Below are positions 1-4,656 of a DNA stretch of 8,151 nt, piece by piece; position 1 is the stretch's first letter, and each line of letters opens with the position of its first letter. A model generated the notes under the pieces. The model was not told the DNA's origin, did no database searches, and saw nothing but the letters and a program-made list of their open reading frames with translations. A program made the position numbers and the translations under genes. The stretch is from CABRXV01 sp900754955 (GTDB lineage: Bacteria > Actinomycetota > Coriobacteriia > Coriobacteriales > Eggerthellaceae). The stretch lies in NCBI GenBank assembly GCA_902475005.1, contig CABRXV010000085.1:1-8151 (forward strand). The letters run 5' to 3'.

Positions 1-292
1 CGGTGGCGAACCGCGGGCTGCGGGCGAGCTGCGGACCGCGAGCCGTCGGCGCCTTGCGGCGCTGCGCGACGTCGTGTTTCAGCACTATCTTCCTATTATG
101 GCGCAACCCACCCGTCCACGCAGCACTGCCCCTCGCTTTTTCGCGTTTTCTTCGAGAAACGAGGCGAGGGGTTCCGCTGCGGCCCAGCATGGCCGTCCCA
201 ACGCCGCGTCCGCCCCTGGCGCGGCACCCGCCAGCACGACAGCGCCCCAGAGCAATCCCTCCTCCGTGTGGTGCCTCCATCGGAGGGGGTGC
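1..292. other. Non-coding left edge, no recognisable gene
   Basis: GC-rich stretch with long open frames on several strands but no protein I recognise; the translations are Arg/Pro/Ala-rich and low in quality, as expected from random GC-rich DNA, and none has a good ribosome binding site. The only structure seen is an imperfect hairpin at 129-171: arms CCCCTCGC (129-136) and GCGAGGGG (164-171), with a weaker inner stem around a TTCG-containing loop. It could be the terminator of a gene lying left of the window, but there is no clear T tract. Confidence 0.5.
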
Positions 293-496
293 GGACGGGT
301 CATTCGAGAAATCTTCAAATTTTTCACCGAAGTATGCAGGCAGCAAGTTCCCAGAGAAGCGAAACGCCCCGCAAACAGGCTCCATCCAGCGAATATCCTG
401 CGGTTTCAGCCCGCAAAGCAAGCCGAAGCGCCCCCTCCAGCATCCCCTTCCGCATACTTCGGTGAAAAACAAGCAAAAAACGTCCCCGACCCGTCC
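293..496. repeat. ~204-bp inverted-repeat element, copy 1
   Basis: The ends are 45-bp imperfect inverted repeats (293-337 and 452-496). Each arm has three parts: an outer block GGACGGGTC (9/9 paired), a diverged 18-bp middle, and a perfect 18-bp inner block TTTTTCACCGAAGTATGC (320-337, paired with 452-469). Between the arms lie 114 bp that include a small hairpin (TGCGG 399-403 with CCGCA 411-415). A second copy with the same architecture and nearly the same length lies at 2074-2278 in the same orientation. There is no transposase and no clear target-site duplication. It could be a MITE-like element, a REP/BIME-like palindromic repeat, or a structured RNA; the sequence does not decide between these. 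Confidence 0.8.
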
Positions 497-516
497 CGCC
501 ACCCCAAACAAGCAAC

Positions 517-550
517 GCCTCTTGTTGTTAAGGACTTAACAACAAGAGGC
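517..550. promoter_or_regulatory. Perfect palindrome with TGTTAA-N4-TTAACA core
   Basis: Sixteen-bp perfect arms (517-532 and 535-550) are separated by two bases. Inside is the 16-bp operator-like sequence TGTTAAGGACTTAACA (526-541). The same TGTTAA-N4-TTAACA design recurs downstream of the fic gene at 1930-1945. It sits about 120 bp before the fic start, so it may be a transcription-factor site. As RNA it would also form a strong hairpin, but no T tract follows, so terminator function is less likely. Confidence 0.6.
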
Positions 551-566
551 ACTTCGAAGCGTTTGC

Positions 567-593
567 TGTTAAATTTTGGGGTGTTTTTTAACG
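567..593. promoter_or_regulatory. TGTTAA-N15-TTAAC operator-like site, upstream copy A
   Basis: TGTTAA (567-572) and TTAACG (588-593) are separated by 15 bp, the same spacing as the sites at 618-644 and 1971-1997; one base of the second half-site differs. Its start is 41 bp after the start of the TGTTAA-N4-TTAACA site at 526. It lies in the AT-rich region where the fic promoter must be. An overlapping pair AAGCGTT (557-563) / AACGCTT (590-596) encloses the site. Confidence 0.45.
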
Positions 594-616
594 CTTAAAC
601 TCAATTCTCTACTTTT

Positions 617-645
617 ATGTTAAATTCAATACCACAATTTAACAT
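617..645. promoter_or_regulatory. TGTTAA-N15-TTAACA operator-like site, upstream copy B
   Basis: Perfect 10-bp inverted repeat ATGTTAAATT (617-626) / AATTTAACAT (636-645) with a 9-bp spacer. It ends 24 bp before the fic start codon and 12 bp before its AGGAGG. A protein bound here would block the promoter or early transcription, so repression of fic is the natural guess. The winged-helix C terminus of Fic itself is a candidate ligand (inference). Confidence 0.55.
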
Positions 646-669
646 TATTTTGGCAACAGGAGGACTTCG

Positions 670-1884
670 ATGAACTACCGCACCCTCAGAAGCCTGTTCC
701 ACGATCCTTCAGAGAACGAAGCTGCGATCTACAACAGCCGCTTCTCCGACCCGCGCACCATCCACCTTGAAACAACCGTCAGGGGATTCCCTGCCTTCGT
801 TTTCATGGCGCCAGAGATATACGAGAACGCCATCGAGGCCTCGCGTCTTGACAAGGACATTCTCAAGCTCGAACTTGCGCTCCCCGAGCGAGCACTTGCC
901 AACTATCGCAATAGCTGCCTTATTGACGAAATCGTCATCACAAACGAGATCGAAGGCGTCAATTCAACGCGTCGAGAAATCGGGCAGGTGCTTGAGCGGC
1001 TCGAAAAGAACGATCGACATGGGCGCTTTCTCGGAATTGTCCAAAAGTACGCGCTGCTGCAAGCGCGATCCGCTATCCCCCTGAAAACGTGCGCCGACGT
1101 GCGTGCGCTTTACGACGATCTCGTGCTCGACGAGGTAAAGCAATCAGATCCCAGCAACGCACCCGACGGCCGGTATTTCCGCAGAAACATAACGCATGTT
1201 GTCGACCAGGCTGGCATTCCCATACATGACGGCATCGAACCCGAAGGACGCATCATCGAAGAGATGACGCGCGCGCTCGAACTGCTCAACAACGACGCGA
1301 TCGAACCGCTCGTGCGGATTGCGGCTTTCCACTTCCTCTTCGGTTACATCCACCCGTTTTACGACGGAAACGGCCGAACGAGCAGGTTTATCAGCAGCTA
1401 CTACGTCGCCAAGTATTTCGAGCCAATCGCCGGTCTCGGAATCTCGAACGCCATCAAGGAGAACATCGCCAAATACTACAAGGCTTTCAGCGTATGTGAG
1501 CACGATCTTAACAAGGGCGATCTAACGCCGTTTGTGATCGCGTTCACCGACATCATCGTGCAAGCTATGCGCAACTTGCGGGATTCGCTTGCCGAACGGA
1601 AAGAGGCGCTCAAAGGCACCCTGGCCTTCATCGGGGAATGCATTCCCGAGAAAAGCCAGCATGTTGCTGAAATACTGGCAACCGCCTCGCTGTTTACCTT
1701 CGATGGAATTGACACCGACCGCCTCACGCACGAAGAAGGGGTGACGCGGCAGACGCTCTCCAAGCGCTTGAAGCCGCTGCGGGAAAAAGGCCTCGTGACC
1801 ACTACGAAGATCGGGCGACAGGCGTTCCACAAGCTCGACCTCGACCGACTCGAGGCACTCTGTAAGCAGAAAGAGGTTGGTTAG
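670..1884 (+). CDS. Fic-family protein with C-terminal winged helix (probable AMP-transferase)
   Basis: Fic proteins usually transfer AMP from ATP to hydroxyl side chains of target proteins. This one is 404 aa. Residues 228-236 read HPFYDGNGR, the complete catalytic Fic motif with His228 and the phosphate-binding GNGR. Residues 91-96 (TNEIEG) match the (S/T)xxxE(G/N) auto-inhibitory helix located before the Fic core, which makes it a class II Fic; Glu95 would be the inhibitory glutamate. The N-terminal ~90 residues fit the Fic_N region, and residues ~345-395 (GVTRQTLSKRLKPLREKGL) look like a winged helix, an architecture like Shewanella SoFic. The start is fixed by AGGAGG (658-663) six bases before ATG. 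No antitoxin gene is adjacent, as expected for class II. The gene is visibly richer in A+T than ilvA/ridA and is flanked by operator-like palindromes and inverted-repeat elements, suggesting lateral acquisition. The target is unknown. Confidence 0.92.
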   Translation: MNYRTLRSLFHDPSENEAAIYNSRFSDPRTIHLETTVRGFPAFVFMAPEIYENAIEASRLDKDILKLELALPERALANYRNSCLIDEIVITNEIEGVNSTRREIGQVLERLEKNDRHGRFLGIVQKYALLQARSAIPLKTCADVRALYDDLVLDEVKQSDPSNAPDGRYFRRNITHVVDQAGIPIHDGIEPEGRIIEEMTRALELLNNDAIEPLVRIAAFHFLFGYIHPFYDGNGRTSRFISSYYVAKYFEPIAGLGISNAIKENIAKYYKAFSVCEHDLNKGDLTPFVIAFTDIIVQAMRNLRDSLAERKEALKGTLAFIGECIPEKSQHVAEILATASLFTFDGIDTDRLTHEEGVTRQTLSKRLKPLREKGLVTTTKIGRQAFHKLDLDRLEALCKQKEVG

Positions 1885-1929
1885 CGGCGCCACGCTGTCG
1901 AACCTCGCTGCAGGATCGCGTTCTCTATC

Positions 1930-1945
1930 TGTTAACGCTTTAACA
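1930..1945. promoter_or_regulatory. TGTTAA-N4-TTAACA site downstream of fic
   Basis: TGTTAACGCTTTAACA, same half-sites and same 4-bp spacer as 526-541. It starts 45 bp after the fic stop codon and 41 bp before the next TGTTAA (1971), exactly the offset seen upstream (526 to 567). No gene begins just downstream, so ordinary promoter repression does not explain it; a duplicated regulatory block, a DNA-looping partner site or a recombination remnant are possible. Confidence 0.5.
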
Positions 1946-1965
1946 TCAACGGGTGATTTCGAGAG

Positions 1966-2002
1966 GTTAGTGTTAAATTTCCTGGTGAAATTTAACACTA
2001 AC
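1966..2002. promoter_or_regulatory. Perfect inverted repeat with TGTTAA-N15-TTAACA core
   Basis: Fifteen-bp perfect arms (1966-1980 and 1988-2002) around CCTGGTG. The core TGTTAA (1971-1976) and TTAACA (1992-1997) has the same 15-bp spacing as 567-593 and 618-644. As RNA it would form an AT-rich hairpin after fic and might act as a weak terminator or 3' end stabiliser, but there is no T tract and the match to the upstream operators argues for a protein-binding role. Confidence 0.55.
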
Positions 2003-2073
2003 TCGCATTTTGCGCGCTGCTCCTTGGGCTTTTACGCGGGCAACGCGGAACGGCAGACGCACGCGACGGGCGC

Positions 2074-2278
2074 GGACGGGTTGTTCGGAAAATCTTCCAG
2101 TTTTTCACCGAAGTATGCGACCGGCGGGACGCGCTCGGCGGGGAGAGCTCCGCTGGACGGGAACGTCCAGTTGCTTGACCTGGGGTTTTGCGAGGCGATA
2201 CGGAGCGCGACGCGCGCAGCGGCCTTCCGCCTTGCGTACTTCGGTGAAAAATCGGAAGAAAACGCCGCCAACCCGTCC
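2074..2278. repeat. ~205-bp inverted-repeat element, copy 2
   Basis: Same layout and orientation as 293-496: outer GGACGGGT (2074-2081) paired with ACCCGTCC (2271-2278), and inner TTTTTCACCGAAGTATGC (2101-2118) paired with 2234-2251 with one change (GCGTAC for GCATAC). By my alignment the left arms of the two copies agree at 39 of 45 positions and the right arms at 36 of 45. The 115-bp interior is unlike that of copy 1 in sequence but also holds a hairpin: CTGGACG (2153-2159), GGAA loop, CGTCCAG (2164-2170). No transposase and no obvious target-site duplication. Confidence 0.8.
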
Positions 2279-2356
2279 GTAGGCGACAAGCCGCGCAGTG
2301 CGCCGCCCGCCAGCGGCAGATGCTTGCGGGCCTGCCACACGCGCATCAGAAAGTGA

Positions 2357-2425
2357 TCGCGCGCCCGCGAGCGCACGCGCGCGCTCGCACGCGCACGCAC
2401 TCGCACCCACCGCGCGCCGGCGCGC
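2357..2425. repeat. GC-alternating low-complexity tract after ilvA
   Basis: Runs of alternating purine/pyrimidine (CG and CA steps) just beyond the 3' end of ilvA. It contains a 7-bp inverted repeat CGAGCGC (2368-2374) / GCGCTCG (2381-2387) and the 14-bp palindrome GCGCGCCGGCGCGC (2412-2425), which is 5 bp after the ilvA stop on the minus strand. Either hairpin could help end ilvA transcription, but no T tract follows, so this is not a canonical terminator. Such tracts can adopt Z-DNA. Confidence 0.45.
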
Positions 2426-2430
2426 AACCC

Positions 2431-3648
2431 CTACAGGTGCGCCTGGATGAGCCTCGGGCGCAGGCCCGCCTCTTCGAGCGCGCCCACGATGTGCATCTTG
2501 TGGTCGGTGCCGAACGCCTCGATTGTGAGGCGCAGCTCCACGGCGGCGTTGCGGTTCGTGTTCACGAACTGGTTGTGGTCGAGGCGGATGACGTTGCCGC
2601 TCTCGTCCGCGACGATCTGCGCCACGCGCACGAGCTCGCCCGGGCGGTCGGGCAGCAGCACCGACACCGTGAAGATGCGGTCGCGCATGATGAGGCCGTG
2701 CTGCACCACCGACGACATGGTGATCACGTCCATGTTGCCGCCCGACAGCACGCACACCACCTTCTTCCCCGTGAAGCCGAGATGCTGCAGCGCCGCCACC
2801 GTGAGCAGGCCCGAGTTCTCCACGATCATCTTGTGGTGCTCCACCACGTCGAGGAACGCCGTGATGAGCTCATCGTCCTCAACGGTGATGATGTCGTCCA
2901 CGTTGTCGCTCACGTACGGGAACACGTGCTCGCCCGGTTCCTCGACCGCCGTGCCGTCGGCGATGGTGCTCACGTGCGGCAGTTTCACCACGTGGCCAGC
3001 CTCGAGCGACGCTTTCATGCACGCGGCGCCCGCGGGCTCCACGCCGATCACCTTGATGTTGGGGTTGAGCAGCTTCGCCAGCGTGGCCACGCCTGCCGCC
3101 AGCCCGCCGCCGCCGATGGGCACGAGGATGCAGTCGACAAGCGGAAGCTCCTGCACGATCTCCATGGCGATGGTGCCCTGGCCCGTTGCCACTGCGGGGT
3201 CGTCGAACGGGTGGATGAACGTGTAGCCGCGCTCGGCCGCGAGCTGCTGCGCGTGGGCGCACGCCTCGTCGTACACCTCGCCGTGCAGCACCACCTCGCC
3301 GCCGTAGTGCTTCGTGCGCTCCACCTTGATGAGCGGCGTGGTGGTGGGCATGACGATGGTCGACTTCGCGCCCATGCGCGTGGCGGCGAAAGCGACGCCC
3401 TGCGCGTGGTTGCCCGCCGATGCGGCAATGAGGCCGCGCGAACGCTCCTCGTCGGTGAGCGTGCTGATCTTGTAGTAGGCGCCGCGGACCTTGTATGCGC
3501 CCGTACGCTGCATGTTCTCGGGCTTGAAGAACACGCGGTTGCCCGACAGGTCGCTGAAGTGCGGGCTCGCGATGAGCTTCGTCTCCTGAATCACCTCGCG
3601 CACCTTCGCGGCGGCTTGTTCGAACGCATCGAGCGTGAGCATTTCCAT
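2431..3648 (-). CDS. ilvA: Threonine ammonia-lyase (threonine dehydratase), single C-terminal ACT-like domain
   Basis: PLP enzyme converting L-threonine to 2-oxobutyrate and ammonia, cytoplasmic; it feeds isoleucine synthesis or threonine catabolism. It is 405 aa, the length of the medium-size form with one C-terminal regulatory domain (ilvA_1Cterm type). The PLP site is FKPENMQRTGAYKVRGA (41-57), with Lys53 as the Schiff-base lysine. SAGNHAQG (77-84) is the substrate loop, IGGGGLAAG (178-186) the phosphate-binding loop, and SGGN lies at 302-305. Residues ~325-400 look like an ACT domain (FTVSVLLPDRPGELVRVAQI). I chose the ATG at 3648 because AAGAAGG lies 5 bases upstream of it; an in-frame ATG at 3708 would add 20 residues but has no good ribosome binding site and overlaps a likely -10 box, and another at 3642 would remove 2. 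Whether it is the biosynthetic IlvA or catabolic TdcB type cannot be decided here. It is divergent from ridA, whose product destroys the reactive intermediate made by this enzyme. Confidence 0.95.
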   Translation of the reverse strand: MEMLTLDAFEQAAAKVREVIQETKLIASPHFSDLSGNRVFFKPENMQRTGAYKVRGAYYKISTLTDEERSRGLIAASAGNHAQGVAFAATRMGAKSTIVMPTTTPLIKVERTKHYGGEVVLHGEVYDEACAHAQQLAAERGYTFIHPFDDPAVATGQGTIAMEIVQELPLVDCILVPIGGGGLAAGVATLAKLLNPNIKVIGVEPAGAACMKASLEAGHVVKLPHVSTIADGTAVEEPGEHVFPYVSDNVDDIITVEDDELITAFLDVVEHHKMIVENSGLLTVAALQHLGFTGKKVVCVLSGGNMDVITMSSVVQHGLIMRDRIFTVSVLLPDRPGELVRVAQIVADESGNVIRLDHNQFVNTNRNAAVELRLTIEAFGTDHKMHIVGALEEAGLRPRLIQAHL

Positions 3649-3706
3649 GGAGACCTTCTTTCCGCAGCTCATTCGCATAGTTTCCGTGTGTTTTCGGGAA
3701 GCTTCC

Positions 3707-3735
3707 ACTATAGCCCTTCACGCGGCTGGGTTTAA
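3707..3735 (-). promoter_or_regulatory. Candidate sigma70-type promoter for ilvA
   Basis: On the minus strand a TATAGT -10 box (3707-3712) and a weak TTAAAC -35 box (3730-3735) are separated by 17 bp. Transcription would begin near 3700, giving a leader of about 50 bases before the ATG at 3648. The -35 match is poor, so this is only a candidate. Confidence 0.4.
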
Positions 3736-3821
3736 GAAATTTCCCAAATCGAAACCTGCGGCATGTGCAAAACCGCAATAATGGCGAACGTGAGGAACGC
3801 GGGCGGCGCAACGGGCCCGCT

Positions 3822-3849
3822 GCGAGTCGCAGGCCGCGAGTCGCAGGCC
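3822..3849. repeat. Tandem 14-bp direct repeat
   Basis: GCGAGTCGCAGGCC occurs twice head to tail (3822-3835 and 3836-3849), followed by a partial third start (GCG). It lies in the ilvA-ridA divergent region, about 56 bp before parS. Function unknown; it may be simple slippage in GC-rich DNA. Confidence 0.7.
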
Positions 3850-3905
3850 GCGCCCCACTCCGCATGCGCGTCGCTGCCCGCCGCATAGCGTGCTTCGGGA
3901 ACAAA

Positions 3906-3921
3906 TGTTTCACGTGAAACA
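3906..3921. promoter_or_regulatory. parS: parS centromere-like site (ParB binding)
   Basis: TGTTTCACGTGAAACA is an exact copy of the widely conserved chromosomal parS palindrome bound by ParB/Spo0J during chromosome segregation. The symmetry continues three bases to each side, giving a 22-bp perfect palindrome (3903-3924). It lies between divergent ilvA and ridA rather than in a coding region. Such sites cluster around the replication origin in most bacteria, so this hints at an origin-proximal location; no parAB, dnaA or other origin gene is in the window. Confidence 0.9.
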
Positions 3922-3973
3922 TTTCGCGCTGTGCGGATGGACGTCGCCGTGCGGGCGGGTGTCACCACGCTGT

Positions 3974-4053
3974 CGGACACGCCGCGCCCGCTGCGCTGCT
4001 GGACGCGCCACGCCCGCGCCGTACCCGCTGCGCTGCCGAGCGCGGCGTGTCCG
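3974..4053 (+). repeat. Long-range 14-bp inverted repeat upstream of ridA
   Basis: CGGACACGCCGCGC (3974-3987) pairs perfectly with GCGCGGCGTGTCCG (4040-4053) across a 52-base loop. The loop and its edges carry a 13-bp direct repeat CCCGCTGCGCTGC (3987-3999 and 4024-4036). The structure ends 45 bases before the ridA start, so if transcription starts left of it the ridA mRNA would have a strongly folded leader. It could also be a DNA-level cruciform next to parS, or debris of GC-rich repeat expansion. No known riboswitch is recognised. Confidence 0.55.
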
Positions 4054-4098
4054 CCGCACGCCCGCTGCACCATCGAGCATCGAGAGAAAGAGGAACTC

Positions 4099-4485
4099 AT
4101 GAACGTTATCGCCACCACTGACGCGCCTGCCGCCATCGGCCCCTACGTGCAGGGACGCATCGCGGGCGGGCTGCTGTTCGCGTCGGGCCAGATCGCGCTC
4201 GACCCCGCGACGGGCGAGCTCGTGGGCGCCACCGTGCAGGAGCAGACCGAGCAGGTTATGCGGAACGTGGCGGCGCTGCTCGCGGCGGCCGGTACCGACT
4301 TCAACCACGTGGTGAAGGCCACGTGCTTCCTCGCGAACATCGACGACTTCGCGGCCTTCAACGAAGTGTACGCCCGCTCGTTCGGCGAAGCCCGTCCCGC
4401 CCGTTCGGCCGTAGGCGTCGCCGGCCTGCCGAAGGGCGCCCTCGTCGAAGTAGAAGTCATCGCCGAAGTACCCCAGCAGGCGTAG
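4099..4485 (+). CDS. ridA: RidA family enamine/imine deaminase (YjgF/YER057c/UK114)
   Basis: RidA hydrolyses 2-aminoacrylate and 2-iminobutyrate, the unstable products of PLP-dependent Ser/Thr dehydratases, protecting other PLP enzymes; it works as a cytoplasmic trimer. The protein is 128 aa, the normal family length. It shows GPYVQG (14-19, conserved Tyr16), FASGQI (27-32), Asn88, RPARSAVGVAGLPKG with the substrate-carboxylate-binding Arg102, and VEVEVIAEV with Glu119. The cysteine next to that Arg in E. coli RidA is Ala104 here. The ATG at 4099 is chosen because AAGAGG (4088-4093) lies 5 bases upstream and because translation from it begins exactly where family homology begins; the same frame stays open further left but that part is not protein-like. 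It is divergent from ilvA, its expected biochemical partner. Gene symbol follows family membership. Confidence 0.93.
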   Translation: MNVIATTDAPAAIGPYVQGRIAGGLLFASGQIALDPATGELVGATVQEQTEQVMRNVAALLAAAGTDFNHVVKATCFLANIDDFAAFNEVYARSFGEARPARSAVGVAGLPKGALVEVEVIAEVPQQA

Positions 4486-4510
4486 AGCGAGGAACGGGAG
4501 GGACGGCAGG

Positions 4511-4543
4511 GGGGCGGCAGCCCCAAGCGCCAAACGCCGCCCC
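4511..4543 (+). terminator. Possible hairpin terminator after ridA
   Basis: GGGGCGGC (4511-4518) pairs with GCCGCCCC (4536-4543) around a 17-base loop, 25 bases after the ridA stop. It is GC-rich and stable, but there is no T tract after it, so intrinsic termination is uncertain. Confidence 0.4.
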
Positions 4544-4556
4544 AGCCACCTCACCT

Positions 4557-4643
4557 AAAGTTCCGTATTTCGTGCATATTCACACCCTAAAAGTTCTGCA
4601 TTTCGTGCTAATCTCGCTTCATAAAGTTCTGCATTTCGTGCAT
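4557..4643 (+). repeat. Three direct repeats of ~20 bp phased at 33 bp
   Basis: AAAGTTCTGCATTTCGTGCA occurs at 4590 (followed by TA) and at 4623 (followed by T), and with two changes (AAAGTTCCGTATTTCGTGCA) at 4557. The starts are exactly 33 bp apart, close to three helical turns, so three bound proteins would sit on the same DNA face. The 12-13 bp between copies are not conserved. The last copy ends 13 bases before the ATPase start codon, overlapping the place where promoter and leader must be. Each full copy contains TGCA-N5-TGCA. An iteron-like operator array for the next gene is the most likely reading. Confidence 0.75.
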
Positions 4644-4656
4644 ACGGGGAGATAAA

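Noticed and set aside
73..117. ACCCGTCC at 110-117 as the right end of a third inverted-repeat element
   Set aside because: The 37 bases before it do not match the right arm of either element; an 8-bp match alone is not enough.
293..496. CRISPR array or tRNA-like gene
   Set aside because: There are only two inverted arms with unequal middles, not regularly spaced direct repeats, and no cloverleaf can be drawn.
3..539. Long open frames over the left edge (plus strand)
   Set aside because: Arg/Pro/Ser-rich translation, no ribosome binding site, and it runs straight through the 293-496 repeat element; open frames are common by chance in GC-rich DNA.
595..621. fic promoter boxes
   Set aside because: Several weak -10/-35 combinations exist in the AT-rich region (for example TACTTT at 610 and TATGTT at 616) but none is clearly better, so no promoter is annotated.
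3649..3708. Longer start for ilvA adding 20 residues
   Set aside because: No good ribosome binding site there, it overlaps the candidate -10 box, and AAGAAGG sits correctly before the ATG at 3648.
2320..3735. A 471-codon open frame on the plus strand opposite ilvA
   Set aside because: His/Arg/Ala/Val-rich shadow of the codon-biased ilvA gene, which has full threonine ammonia-lyase motifs on the other strand.
3931..4098. Longer start for ridA
   Set aside because: The added segment is translated from the long inverted repeat and has no RidA similarity; AAGAGG precedes the ATG at 4099.
4323..4655. Open frame containing a repeated KVLHFV peptide
   Set aside because: The 33-bp repeats happen to keep one frame open (11 codons); the frame overlaps ridA out of phase and has no start signal.
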